A DNA stretch of 64,000 nt from Rattus norvegicus (GCF_036323735.1 NC_086034.1:67876939-67940938), one strand, 5' to 3'; shown: positions 45,240 to 56,835, counted from the stretch's first letter. Notes: generated by a model from the letters alone, not told the origin. Numbers and translations: made by a program.

Positions 45240-45389
45240 CTGGTGGAGTTGCGGTATGGTGTGGGGGAATGGGGTGCTTCTGCAGACCTGAGGCATCCCT
45301 TCCCCCTGAGGGACCACTACATGAGGGTATAGTGTAGAATAGAGTTTATTCAGGGCATGGGGAGGGGAATTGAGGGAGTAGAAAGGTAA

Positions 45390-45455
<66 letters not shown>

Positions 45456-45630
45456 GCTGGTTATGAGCACATGGAGGGGGGAGGGGAATGGGGGTGGGGA
45501 AGAGGAGAGAGCAAGAGCAAGAGAGAGAGGAGGGGAGGGGCCAAGCAGCTCTTTTTATAGTGAGTCAGGCACCCCTGGCTGTTGCCTGGTAACTGTGGGG
45601 TGGAGCCTAGAGGAAATGCCAACAGTTACT
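45240..45630 (-). mobile_element. Candidate ERV LTR, antisense, with internal (GA)n
   Basis: On the minus strand a TATA element CTATAAAAAG (45551-45560) is followed about 200 bases later by AATAAA (45345-45350), the order expected of an LTR. The spacing is enlarged by the GA array at 45393-45453. GTTGCCTGGTAACTGTGGGG and CCTGAGGGACCACTACATG are blocks I associate with a rodent LTR family; the name is uncertain. Confidence 0.55.
45393..45453. repeat. (AG)n microsatellite
   Basis: About 30 uninterrupted AG units. Confidence 0.98.
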
Positions 45631-46375
45631 CTCACTTTTCCCAGCAGGCTCTACTGCTGTTTGCTCAAGTGCCTCAATTTATACAGCCCTGCATCAGGAC
45701 TTTCTCATCTGAGATCACCGTGTCGTGGCCTTCCATCTTCGAGGAAAGCACTTTGGTTACTCCACTCTTCAGGGAGATACTCAGGATAACAGATTCTTAT
45801 GCAGAGAGAGAATATTTGGGATTTCACAAGTTCTCACTTTGCAGGGAGCTCTTCCTAACTATCAACTGGTTATCAATGCTTACTGCGTTGCATCTGGTCC
45901 TTTGTGTTTCATTCGGATCAAACCTTGCACAGCTACACTTCCCTCATTTTGAGACCCTAGAGGAGGAATGTAGAGGGGTAAAAATGATCATGCTATGACT
46001 AGACATAAGGCCCAGTCAGAAACAGCTTGGCTATGGCAATATGAGAGTCCCTAAAGAACGCGCACGGCAGAGGGAAGGGGCCAAGGCTTTCCTGCTACTG
46101 TGCTGTAGCCTTTTCCCCCCCTTTTTTATATTGCCTCCCGTTTTCCGTGGTTTCTGATTCACGTTTCCTCATTTTGTCTGTTTTATAGTTTTTAATCTCT
46201 TTTCTCTGTTGCTCTCTTTGTACCTCTGGCAAGGCCCTCTCTGGCTCATTTCTTCTTGGATGTTACATTGCCCCAGAGACATTTCCTTTGGCGAGTTTTC
46301 TCAGTTCTCTGCCTGCTTTAGTTGGCTTTGCATGCTTTCCTGTTGTCTTGTGCTGTTTGAGATCTTGAGTTTTGT
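45631..46375. other. Sequence without recognised gene
   Basis: Nothing named. Confidence 0.4.
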
Positions 46376-46434
46376 CTCAGTTAGGGTGTCCACTACTGTA
46401 AAGAGATACCATGATCAAGTCAACTTTTTTTTAA

Positions 46435-46646
46435 AATTTTTTTACTTACTAAATGCTGCCTCCCTTCCAGATTTTCTTCCCCCATCCTCGCTTCCCTTCG
46501 CCTCTGAGAGCCCCTCCCCCCATGCATCAAGTCTGTAAGATCAGCCTGTGTGTGCCCTTTGGTTGGTAGCTCAGTCTCTGGGAGCTCCGAGGGGTCCAGG
46601 TTAGTCGACACTGTTGGTCTTCCAGTGGGGTTGCTATCCCCTCCAG
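46435..46646 (-). mobile_element. Old LINE-1 3'UTR fragment nested in the repeat
   Basis: A T-rich left end (poly(A) on the minus strand) leads into AAATGCTGCCTCCCTTCCAG, GGTAGCTCAGTCTCTGGGAG and CTCCGAGGGGTCCAGGTTAG, landmarks of older rodent LINE-1 3'UTRs read in antisense. Confidence 0.7.
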
Positions 46647-46885
46647 GGACCAAGGAAACTCTTATCAAGGACAACATTTAGTTAGGGATGGCTTACTGGT
46701 TCTGAGGTTCAGTCCGTTATCATGGACTGGTGGAAAACATGGCAGCAACCAGGCAGGCATGGCGCTGGAGGAGCTAAGAGTTCTGTATCTTCTTCCCAAG
46801 GTAAATAGGAGAAGCCAGGCATCCAGGCAGCTAGGAGGAAGCTCTCCAAACCCATCCCCAGAGTGACACCCTTCCTCCAATAAGG

Positions 46886-46953
46886 CCACACCCACTCCAA
46901 CGATGCCACACCCACTCCAACCGTGCCTCACCCACTCCAACGGTGCCACACCT
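46886..46953 (+). repeat. 20 bp minisatellite, 3.4 copies
   Basis: CCACACCCACTCCAACGATG and close variants start at 46886, 46906 and 46926, with a partial copy at 46946. It is a local expansion inside the repeat's GGCCACACC block; sister copies have only one or two such units. Confidence 0.9.
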
Positions 46954-47063
46954 CCTAATGGCACCACACCCTAGGCCAAACATATTCAAATCACCATACG
47001 TTTAGGGAACCTTTACACCTTTTGCATGCAAAGTATATAAGACATCATTTCAGGGCTTGGAGC

Positions 47064-47210
47064 TCCTCCTCCCCTCCCCCTCCCCCTCCCCTTCCCCTTC
47101 TTCCTCCTCCTCCTCCTCCTCCTCCTCCTCCTCCTCCTCCTCCTCTTCTTCTTCTTCTTCTTCTTCTTCTTCTTCTTCTTCTTCTTCTTCTTCTTCTTCT
47201 TCTTCTTCCC
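47064..47210. repeat. (CCT)n (CTT)n polypyrimidine tract
   Basis: About 145 bases: CCCCTC-rich, then CCT units, then about 22 CTT units. Poly-Ser/Pro/Leu or Lys/Arg frames are artefacts. Confidence 0.97.
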
Positions 47211-47891
47211 ATATTGAAGCATTAGAGCCTGAAAGAGTTAATTCCCCAAGCGTCTTAGATCCACACTCCGGGGCATCTTCTTGTAACCATGGTGCACGTT
47301 GTCACCTGTATGGTACTTGGCAGTTTGCAGAGCAGATTTACAGGCTATACCTTCAGGTAAGCTGCTGGACGCGCCTGCTCGGTAACCTTCCAAGACTGGA
47401 CAATCTTACCTCTGTTGCTTTGTAAGCCTAGCGCTAGTGATGCCATGAATTCCTTCTACCACTTCCTCTAGGAGATCCCTCACACAATAGACACTTGGTT
47501 TTCACAATGGGCTTGTACATTTCAGTCCTTCTCTGAGATGTTCCCAGCACTGCTTTATCCTAACTTAAGGGAAGTCAACCCTAGAATTTACAGAATCATT
47601 AACCATTTTTAGAGCAGAAGGAATCATCACCGTGCTGATAGCCATCTTCTTAGTGTATTTAGGATATATTTATTTGATACGCCAGTTTAGTTGATATGGA
47701 AAATGTGCATAGATTTGACTCAGAGTCAAACTGAGAGCATAGAAAAATCACTTAAGATTTAGTTAGTGACTTCTGACTTCATAATGTCATGTGCAGATAT
47801 GGCTTTGCCATCTAGCAGGTATAAAATGAAGCTTCAGTTAATAGTGGACCACAAATATGGTGGATCATGGGAGTCTAGTAACACTACGGGC

Positions 47892-47939
<48 letters not shown>

Positions 47940-49664
47940 TGTGTAAAACTAACTGTACTCTTTGAAGTTTACTTGGTGATATAATTGCCTAGTGGCATAT
48001 TTCTCAATGTGTCTCCATAGTTAAGCCATATGTTACTGTGCTATGAATCATAAGTTCTTAATTTACCGAAAGGTAAAGACAAAATATGGAGAGACAGAAC
48101 AATGCTTCTCCAGGGTTTTGTCCAGACCCTCAAATCTATAATCTGTCCTATGACAACAAACCAGAAGGAACTGTGTGTGGCTGCCACACACCCTCACATC
48201 CTCTGTCTCTTCCTCTCTTTCTTATGCACACACATCCTTTTCAAGTAGGAAGAGGGTGGCCCCAGTATTATTCTGACCTTGCTTCACCATCTTTTTCAAT
48301 CTTGTCCCGATTGCTATTCTAGGCTCTTCGAGAACCATTCCTTGCCCCAGAGGTCACTTTCCCCATGCCCACTGCATCATTCCTGCACCTCAGGGCAGGG
48401 CAAAGAACCTTGCCATCTCCTTGAACTGGCCTGGTTCCTTGCTCAGCCCAGCCATGGGCAAATGAACCCTCCATGACTCTCTCCTCTAAAGGAAACAGCC
48501 AACCTCAGTCCGTTCTTTTCTCTCTCTTGCTCTTGAAAGCCAATTTCCTGTTTCAATCTTATTCTTATGAATAGAAACACAGAGCTTGCATGGAGAATGA
48601 GAAACTACTGTATCATAGGAAGCAATCACACAGAACACAAAAAGCCATTCAAAGTAATTAAACTACTCCCATCCCCTTCCCTATATTTCTTTTCAGCTCC
48701 TCACTGATGGGCTGTTTATCTTTGCCACCACAACAGCCGCAGCCGCAGTGGCGGCAGGCAGAGGAAACACAAGCCATTTTCTGCAGGGTCTCATGCGGAG
48801 AGGGCAGAATTAAGACAAACACTTTCATTCCTAGCTGCCAGAGCATTTTAGCTTCTAAAAAACAAGGGAAACGAACGCCATTTGTGCGCTCCTCCCCCCA
48901 CTCCTCCAACCCCCCTCACCGGGTATGGAAATAAATAAATAAAGATCTTGAGGTGGTGTGGGGGGTGCATTTTAAGTTGGTTTTTCACTTGTTGGAGGGA
49001 GGGAAGGGATTTGGCTCTGGTACAGAAGTGGGGGTGCAGAGACTCATTATCTTGGTAGGCTCTGGAAGCTTTTGTTCTCTTCAGCTGTGCTATGGAGGTG
49101 CAGCTCTGCTCCCAGCTGTGTAGAAGCTTGCAAACATCTGAGAAAAGTCTCTGAGACTGGCACTGCCCCAGGAGGGAACGGTTGGGCAGGGAAGTGGACT
49201 CACAGATTCGGAGTGATCAGAGATGAGTTAACAGGGCTTCTTACAATAAAACCCACAGAGATGTCTTTCTGGGGACAGCAGCTGAGTGAGTTGAGAGATT
49301 GGGCTGAGCGCTCTTTCACAGTTTTCACCCTTCTGTCTGCCCGCAGAGTCTGGCTGGAGAGTGTTTATGGCGGCTGCTTCAGCAGGTGGCCTCTTGAGGT
49401 AGCATCAAAAGGACAGGAGAGTTGGAAAAAAGAGGGAGGACTTGGAGGGGCTGGGTAGCCTCTACTCTGCCACCTACCTCTTGTCACACAAGCACCTGCG
49501 AGGCTGGTTCTGCTGCGATTGTGCTGCACACAGCTAGTGTTGGTGAGAATGCTCCAGACAGTTGCCAACAAAAGAGCTTCTAAGCACTCAGTGAGCTATC
49601 TACTCAAGAGCTGCATTTCTTCGGTGGGGAATGAGAAGGGTCGGAAAAGAATCTATTTGAAGAA
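47211..49664. other. Mostly unique sequence; one long (TG)n
   Basis: A TG run of about 25 units sits at 47894-47944. No exon or named repeat is supported in the rest. Confidence 0.45.
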
Positions 49665-49736
49665 CTCGCCACAGATGGGCACCTCGCCACAGATGGGCAC
49701 CTCGCCACAGATGGGCACCTTGCCACAGATGGGCAC
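49665..49736 (+). repeat. 18 bp minisatellite, 4 copies
   Basis: CTCGCCACAGATGGGCAC is repeated exactly at 49665, 49683 and 49701, with one change in the fourth copy at 49719 (CTTGCC). Since 18 is a multiple of three, a 75-codon frame at 49519-49746 runs through it as a PQMGTS-type repeat, but nothing else supports coding. Confidence 0.97.
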
Positions 49737-49753
49737 ATTATTGTAAATATGTA

Positions 49754-49821
49754 AGGCGGAGGAGGCAGGAAGATCTGGAGTTTGAGATCAACCTGAGCCT
49801 CACAGAAAGAACCTGTCAACA

Positions 49822-49877
<56 letters not shown>

Positions 49878-49879
49878 TA
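49754..49879 (+). mobile_element. B1 fragment with an (ACGC)n tail
   Basis: GGCGGAGGAGGCAGGAAGATC, GGAGTTTGAGATCAACCTGAG and CACAGAAAGAACCTGTC are the 3' half of a sense B1. The tail has become about 14 ACGC units (49821-49876), each carrying a CpG. Confidence 0.8.
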
Positions 49880-50082
49880 CGCACTCTCCTCCCCCAAACA
49901 GACGCAAAGAATCTACCCCATTCCCCAGCTGCAATAGCAGCAACAACTTCTTGTAACAACAGGTTTCCTGGGGAGCAGGATGAGCATGTATACTCCTTTC
50001 TACTTCTAAACACAAACTCCTTTGAGGTCACTGTAGAGTACTCTTACCCTGACTACCTGACCTGATCTACAAACCTTTCCGT

Positions 50083-50271
50083 CTGTGGTCTCAACCTTCC
50101 TAACACTTCCACCCTTTTAATCCAGCTCATGTTCTGATGACCTCCAACCACACAGTTATTTTCATTCTTACTTCATAACTATAGTTTTGCTTCTGTTATG
50201 ACTCATAATGTAAATATCTGATATGTAACTCCGGTGAAAGGGTCTTGACCCCCACAGGTTGAAAACTACTG
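50083..50271 (+). mobile_element. URR1-type hAT-Charlie DNA transposon, degraded
   Basis: CTGTGGTCTCAACCTTCC at the left and CAGGTTGAAAACTACTG at the right are diverged terminal inverted repeats. ACTTCATAACTATAGTTTTGC and CATAATGTAAATATCTGAT are internal family blocks. Confidence 0.8.
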
Positions 50272-50322
50272 CTTTCTGGGTTTCAAGAAAATTTCCATCT
50301 ATCAGAGACTCCAGTTTCAGGC

Positions 50323-50325
<3 letters not shown>

Positions 50326-50354
<29 letters not shown>
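50326..50354. repeat. Poly(T) tract of 29 bases
   Basis: An uninterrupted T run with no SINE or LINE-1 recognised on either side. Confidence 0.97.
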
Positions 50355-50356
<2 letters not shown>

Positions 50357-51139
50357 CTGAAGGTGGTTTGTAGTTAAAAGGTAAAACTAAGTTGTGTGGA
50401 CCACCTCAACCTTCAGGTAGCACCAGCAATCTGAACTTTCTCCCAAGTGCTGTCTCATTCCCCACTCCAGCCATGTTTGCCCTGGTAGGGTTCACATCCT
50501 AGTTTAAGAAAATGCCCATTTCACATGATTCCTGTGGCTTTGTGTCCCATCCCTGGGCAGTTCCACTAGCCCTGCCTGTAGCTCCCTGCTTGGTTTAGTA
50601 TGGAGGGCTGGCGCCCTGCCCATTCTCCAGTGATAGGCCCGCACTGTATGCTTGTTTTGCATCTGTCATTATCTTTTGTATGCAAGGAGGCTTAATGTGC
50701 AATAAATGTAAATGGGAGATGTATATTCTGTGCTTTATTGACTCTCATTTGAGCCTGTTGTTCTGCCTCACCAGGATTTGTAAGAGGGAACTCCATCTTT
50801 TTTCCACCGTTCGCACCATCTCACTTATAAAAGCTGCCTTACTTCATGGTCTGTACTACAGTCGTGTATATATACTCTTCTTGCTTTCACGGGCTGGGCA
50901 TACTAACATTTCTGAGACGATTTAGTGCAACCATCATCCGGATGAGGAAGCAGAGGACCAAGACATTTGTCACTAGTGTCCTACTTGTGAACATAGAAAT
51001 AGACATGACATTGAAAACATACTCCAAGTTCAGGTATAATCAAGTGTTACCGCTTAGATAAGAGCGTAAATCCTTAACCCCTATGTAAACACTTTGAAAA
51101 GACCCTGTCTTGTAATAATTTCATTCACTTGCAAATGCG
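50355..51139. other. Sequence without recognised gene
   Basis: Nothing named. Confidence 0.4.
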
Positions 51140-51292
51140 TTCAATATGCTAAGTGAAATGATAATTCAATTTATTCTCACAGTAGGAGTCTTTTTAAGGT
51201 ACAAGGGAGTCAGGACTGTGCCTACCCGAAAGGAAATTGAGTCTGTGGGGGTCACGGTAAGAGCTTGCAGGGGAGTCGCCACTCAAAAGTCA
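51140..51292 (+). mobile_element. MIR SINE relic
   Basis: ATTCAATTTATTCTCACAGT, GGAGTCTTTTTAAGGTACAAG and GGGGTCACGGTAAGAGCTTG follow MIR order. Confidence 0.55.
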
Positions 51293-51552
51293 CTGGGTTT
51301 AATGTACCTCCTTAAATTGTTACCTTATTCCTGGGGTTGCTTCAGTGAATGGAGAGAAATTGTCATTCTGACTTTAGGTGAGGTTTTAGAGTAGCAAATC
51401 GATGGAGAATCTGTTTCCTGGCAGAGAGTGAATCCCTTCAAGCAAAGGTGTGCTACAGGAAGGAGTGCAGAGAACACACACAGTAGGGAGAAGGTGTGTC
51501 TTTACATGTCTGGCAAGGTCTCAAAGGAAGGCACTTTCAGATTCCATTTCTT

Positions 51553-51702
51553 TCTTTTTTTTTTTTTATTGACTTATTTATTTATTTTACAGATAGGGTC
51601 TTGTCATGTAGTCCTGGCTTACTGCCAACTAGCACTCTTTCTGTCTTAGGTTCCTGAGTGTCAAGGCTACCAGCATGTGCCAGCACCATGCCTGGCTGTG
51701 TT
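51553..51702 (-). mobile_element. B1 SINE, antisense
   Basis: A T-rich head with TTATTTATTTATTTTACAGA is followed by AGGGTCTTGTCATGTAGTCC, TCCTGAGTGTCAAGGCTACC and CAGCACCATGCCTGGC, the full antisense B1 order. Confidence 0.85.
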
Positions 51703-52118
51703 TAGACGCTTTTGGACAGATCCTTCTATCTGTTATAAAATGGTTGGGAAGTCTTCTGAGTGGCTGAAAAGAAAAGGTGATGTAGGTATCAGAAACACAC
51801 CACAGCATTCCGAACTCCACAAATGTTGACTGTTAACATTCTGTCCTTCTTAAGCATCTCCCAAACACGGAATTCAAATGATCTTGCACAGATATTAAAG
51901 GAGTTTCTGTCTTGCAGTCAACTTTTTTTTTACTGAATGGAGGTTTTGTGCACAAGTGGAAAACCACACACGACCTTCTTTGACAGAATCAGAACCCAGA
52001 TTTGCTAAAGTACTGCATAAAATTGCCTCACCTTGCACATCTATCAACACAAATGGGTTTTATGGTTTGACTTGGATCTTGTCATGCAAGATGTCCAAGC
52101 ACAGGAAAACATGTTTCT
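51703..52118. other. Sequence without recognised gene
   Basis: Nothing named. Confidence 0.4.
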
Positions 52119-52435
52119 TGTAGTTAGGGTTTCATTGCTGTGAAGGGAAAACATGATCAAGGCAATTCTTATAAAGGCAAACGTTTCATTGGGGCTGCCT
52201 TACAGTTTTAGAGGTTTAGCCCATTATCTTCATAGCAGGGAGCATAGCTACCAGGAAGAGACTCCGATTTCACATTGGGAGGAGCTTGAACATGGGAGGC
52301 CTCAAAGCCTACCTACACAGTGACACAGTTCCTCCAAAAAGGACACACCTCCTAGAATAAAGTCACACCTCCTACTAGTGCGCCTCTCTGTGGCCAAGTA
52401 TCCAAACACATGAATCTGTGAGGGCCAAGCCTAGT
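52119..52435 (+). repeat. Rodent middle-repetitive element, sense
   Basis: TAGTTAGGGTTTCATTGCTG, ATTCTTATAAAGGCAAACG, GGGGCTGCCTTACAGTTTTAG and ACACATGAATCTGTGAGGGCC follow the family order. Confidence 0.85.
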
Positions 52436-52589
52436 CAAACGACCACAGCTCTGAAGTTGTTGGCTCAGGGTCTGAAACACTTCTGGTCTCAAGGATGTGG
52501 TACACACTGACATCAGGAAGAATCCACACATCCATCGTGGGACAACTTGAAGTATATAGCTTATCACTTCTTTGTATTCCTCACAGTGA

Positions 52590-53011
52590 ATACACATTCA
52601 CTTTAGACCAGTCTCAACCCATCACTGTTAGAAGTTACCCCTCAGTCACTGGCAACTGTTAATCAACTTCCTTCCTTCCTTCCTTCCTTCCTTCCTTCCT
52701 TCCTTTCTTTCTTTCTTTCTTTCTTTCTGTCCGTCTCTCTCCATATATATGTATATGTATATTCTATAAATTTGCTTATTCTGAAATTTCAGTTCAGTGA
52801 GATCATAAAACATGCAGTCTTTTACCGTCTCTCATTTTTAGCATAATACTTTCAAGGCCAACATTTTTGTTAGCTGACATATATGACAAAAGGACATGTA
52901 GTGTCTAACTTACTTTGCTTTTTGTATCTAACTTACTTTGCTTTACTCAGTCCAGTAGTTCCATGCATTTTGTGGTAAATGATAGGATTTGATTCTTTCT
53001 TATGGTTAAAT

Positions 53012-53094
<83 letters not shown>

Positions 53095-53335
53095 CTGTGT
53101 GTGTGTGTAATGTTTCTGTGATCTCTTCCACCCATTGTTGGAGACCAAGATAGACCCATGACTTAGGTATGGTGAATAATACTGTAATAAATATAAAACA
53201 ATGGACACAGAACCTGGTATGCTGATCTTATTTCTTTTGGATATAGACCCAGAAGTAGTATATACTTGGACTATATGGTAAAACTATTTTTAGTCTTATT
53301 GTATGTCATATTTCATAAACTTGTTACTAACTTAT
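52590..53335 (-). mobile_element. Ancient mammalian LINE-1 (L1M type), antisense, first part
   Basis: AGCATAATACTTTCAAGGCC, GGATATAGACCCAGAAGTAG and ACTATATGGTAAAACTATTT follow the antisense ORF2/3' order of old mammalian L1. Two microsatellites grew inside it: (CTTC)n/(CTTT)n at 52664-52727 and (CT)n/(TG)n at 53015-53109. Confidence 0.75.
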
Positions 53336-53399
53336 GTGGGTGTTGCTGTTTATTTGTATGTGTATGTGATGTGGGTACTCACGTTCCTCCTGTATCGTG

Positions 53400-53685
53400 T
53401 GTATGAACATGAATGTCAGAGGACACCCTTCACTCTCAGTCCTTGTCTTCTACCTTGTTTGTATAGGAGCTCTTCTTTGTCAGATGTGCACACGAGGGCA
53501 GCTGACTTGCGAGTTTCCATGGATTCTGTTGTCTCTGCCTTCCTTCTCATGATAGGATCACTGAGATTTATAGACTCAAGTACGGCCCTGGCTGTTATGT
53601 GGGTTCTGGGGACTCAACTTCATGTCCTCATGTTTGCACAGCAGCTCTTTACCTGTAATACCACCTCCTTGGACCTTTCTATGTA
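53400..53685 (-). mobile_element. B4-type SINE, antisense, inserted in the old LINE-1
   Basis: ATGTCAGAGGACACCCTTCA, a CTCATGATAGGATCACTGAG block, TGTGGGTTCTGGGGACTCAA and CAGCAGCTCTTTACCTGTAA follow the antisense order of B4-family SINEs. The L1M sequence stops before it and resumes after it. Confidence 0.65.
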
Positions 53686-54150
53686 TTCTGAGGAAGTGGC
53701 AAACTGGTTTCCAGAGTGGCTGCAGTATTGTACGTTGATACCGATAACTCACGAACGGCACTGTTTTCACACCCTTGTGCCTGTCAGTCTTTAATGGTGA
53801 AGCCTTCTCTTCAGGACGATGTGATCTCTATGCCTCTGGGGTAGCCTCTTCTGATAGAGCAACACTCCATCTTTGCATGGGCTTATTGGAACGTGCACAC
53901 CGCCTTTCGAAACATGCCTACTAAGACCCTCTCCTCATTTTAAAGTGGGACTATGTATCTTCATTTCAGTTGTTGAATTATGAGTTATTTCTATATCGAA
54001 GATGCAAAGATGCATCTGTGAGAACTTGGAAATACCTTTTCTTGTGCTGAACTTGAATTTTCATTTTACTGAGGTGCCAGTAACATTTTTAAATTTTGAT
54101 ATAGCCTAATTTTCTCTGTTGTTTGTGTTCTTCATGATGAATTCGAGGGC
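53686..54150 (-). mobile_element. Ancient mammalian LINE-1 (L1M type), antisense, second part
   Basis: CAAACTGGTTTCCAGAGTGG is the sequence expected directly after 53335 in an antisense L1. GGGCTTATTGGAACGTGC, TCAGTTGTTGAATTATGAG and TTTAAATTTTGATATAGCC continue in L1 order to about 54110. Confidence 0.75.
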
Positions 54151-54959
54151 TGGCTCATGATTTAGAGAAATGTGTGCCCCCGTCTACACAGAGGAAGGGG
54201 ACACTGGGATGAAGCTGAGGGCCCAGGAAGGCAGAACACCCGTGATGAGTGAACGCTCGCAGCTCCATCGGGTGGATGACTTCCTACCTGTTGTGTGAGA
54301 GGCTGTGTTTTTAAAAGGCTTCTGTGGTTCAACATACTTTAGATTCATACAAGGGTTTTGTTTGCACATATTATTTTTTATTTGAGGAAAGAGGAAGTGT
54401 TTAAATGTTATATATTTACCCCTTACTCTGTCAAATCAACTGTGATTTAAATAAGACATCTCTGTCTAGAATGTAAAGTTCCTTCCTTCTGAAAAATCAA
54501 TTTCATGATGTTCTTTTCCTAAGAATGCCAATCTGCACCTCAGAGCCGTCCTCTCTACCAAGCTCGCGAAGGCTCACGTAACCTTTGCTCTCTGGTGACA
54601 GAAAGGATTCAACAGCTTTGTGATCATAGAAGTGGGTCACACCAGGCCAGGTCAAAACGTGCAAACTGGACAGGAGAGTTAAAATTAACAAAAATAACAA
54701 ACTCAAACACTTCAAGGGTTTGGTTTAATACATTTGAAAACTATTTTGTGCCAATAGTAGTATCAGGTAAATGAAATTACTTCAGATTGTTCAAAATACA
54801 TACACACAATAAACACACACACACATACATATATATACACACATATATACAAATGCATCATACATATAGTTTTGGTAAGAGTTATCAATGGGAAAATGTT
54901 AAAAATTAAAATCAGTAATTTAAACTTTTTAAAAATATATTTTGGTGTTATATCTATAT
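54151..54959. other. Sequence without recognised gene; short AC/AT array
   Basis: An ACAC/ATAC array lies at 54800-54850. Nothing else is named. Confidence 0.45.
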
Positions 54960-55132
54960 GTATATCTGTATTGTATGTGTGCCTAGTGCATACACAAGGA
55001 GAAAGAGAGCATGGAATCTCCTAGAATTGGAGTTACAGATGGTTGTGAGCTGTCATGTAGGTGCTGGGATTCGAGCCCGGGTCCTTTAGAAGAGCAACGA
55101 GTGCTCTTAATTGCCGAGCCATTCTCCAGCCC
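54960..55132 (-). mobile_element. B3-type SINE, antisense
   Basis: GTGAGCTGTCATGTAGGTGC, TGGGATTCGAGCCCGGGTCC and AGAGCAACGAGTGCTCTTAA end at the promoter GCCATTCTCCAGCCC. Confidence 0.85.
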
Positions 55133-56371
55133 AGAACTCGTTCAACATCAATATCTGTTCCATGGTTATTTGCAAAGCTGTGGGGATCTACATCATTAGA
55201 AGCAGAGACTTCTTTCAGAAACTGCTTGCATGCAGGAAGTGTTAATTTGTGCTCATAGGAGAAGCAGAGCTACGAGGCTGTATGAAGTTGAGGAACATGG
55301 CATAACAGAGGTAGGACAGTAACAGATCCACGGTCCATGAGTTTGGAGGTCAATGGTACCAATAGTGCAGTTTTAGGATGATCAGAAGGTCTGAGAGGCA
55401 GAAAAGTTGATGCTCTGAGTTCCAGTCAAGTTCAGATTCAGAAGAGGACCACATAAAGCCTGGAAACAGCCAGAGGAGAGGAATCTTCACCTATTCCATT
55501 TGGATCCGTTCAGATCGTCCGCTGGTGCAGGGCACTGACACTGGCGAAGACAATCTGAGTTTCCCAGTCTAATAATTCAAGTATTTACTTCATCTAGGCA
55601 CAACCATCAGAGACATGCCTGGAATAATGTTTAACCAAGTATCTGGGTACCATACGGCCCAGTCAAGGTGCCACATAAAAGTCACCATGCCGTGAGTATG
55701 AGGAGAAACTTAGCTTCATTTTTTTTTTCACTAAAATCTTTAGAAAATAATTTCTTAAAAATCATATGGAGCAAACAACAGGCCATCATAGACTTCGATC
55801 TCAGATATAGAAGCATCGTAAAGAAAGAAATGTCTCAAGGTAACAGGATGAATTTTAATCTGATCTTGCCCTTGCATCTATTCCAACCTCTGGGACCACT
55901 CCTTATCATAGATTCACAAACTTGGGTCAGGTTTAAACCATGCCCAGGATCCAGGGCAGTCTATCAGTCTGCAAATCCTTTCAGTGGGCAATCAGGGTCT
56001 CCTTCTGTACACATTTGGGAGTCAAAAGTTCTCCATGCAGCGATCGATAGTGGTCCTGAATTTAATTATGACCAACTCTCACATTAATAAAGGGAAATGA
56101 AGCTTCAGCAGGCCAAGAACAGAGCCTTCAATCTGTTCCCAGGCTTAGAAATCTCGGCACCTTCTGAGGAGAAGCACTCTTCACCTCACCATGGTTGCCA
56201 TTTAGGGAATGTCAACGACTGCTCAGTGCGTCCCAGGGAAGGTTTTGGCTCTGGGATGTGAAATAAGAGTTGGCATTCTCTCTGCAAGCCCATGCACAGT
56301 GTGACTGCGCTTCCTGCCCTTGTATCTGTATATTTTCCAATGTTGTAAGCTTCTCTGGCAGCTCAACTGTT
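55133..56371. other. Sequence without recognised gene
   Basis: No named repeat or coding region. Confidence 0.4.
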
Positions 56372-56480
56372 TCATTCTCCGTAAAGTATTAAAGGGTTTC
56401 ATAAACAGAGAACCAGGAAAAGTAATTGGTAGGAGAAATGTGTAGCTAAACAACTAGTTACAGTTCAGAGGAGGGGGCCA
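56372..56480 (+). repeat. Inverted duplication, left arm
   Basis: The segment around AGGGTTTCATAAACAGAGAA and CCAGGAAAAGTAATTGGTAG matches the reverse complement of 57404-57519 with only a few substitutions and one 9-base gap. Confidence 0.85.
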
Positions 56481-56789
56481 GAGAGGCAGTGTACAGTAAG
56501 GTGTGGTGACACTGGATCAGATAACTCTTATTTCTTATTCCCCTCAGTGAATTTATAGGATGTGTGTAGGTGCCTATGGAAACAAAGCAGCTCACTGTCA
56601 TGGTCACCCAGTCGATTCACACTGGCTTCTTTCCAGGCTTGTTCTCTGAGGAGCATATAAATTATCCAAGATATGGTTTGGGGCAGGGCAAACTTTATAG
56701 AGAGTGGTGTCTTTGTCCTTTCCAAACATAATATATATCCAGTTCCTAAGTTTATGCTGTGGTTTGAATACATCTGAAATCCTTTCTAG

Positions 56790-56792
<3 letters not shown>

Positions 56793-56835
<43 letters not shown>

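Larger units (their letters stand above)
46376..46990 (+). repeat. Rodent middle-repetitive element split by a LINE-1 fragment
   Basis: The 5' end GTCTCAGTTAGGGTGTCCAC ... CATGATCAAG is at 46376-46420. The element resumes near 46650 with AACTCTTATCAAGGACAACA and continues to CATATTCAAATCACCA. The LINE-1 piece between them is flanked by related bases (ATCAAGTCAACTTT and ACCAAGGAAACTCT), a decayed target-site duplication. Confidence 0.8.

Noticed and set aside
49665..49736. Short regular repeats considered as a CRISPR array
   Set aside because: Units are head-to-tail with no spacers, and the genome is mammalian.
50326..50354. Poly(T) as the tail of an antisense retrotransposon
   Set aside because: Sequence on both sides matches no SINE or LINE-1 that I can recognise.
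53303..53794. 163-codon frame
   Set aside because: It spans the junction of an old LINE-1 and a B4 SINE, so it is chance.
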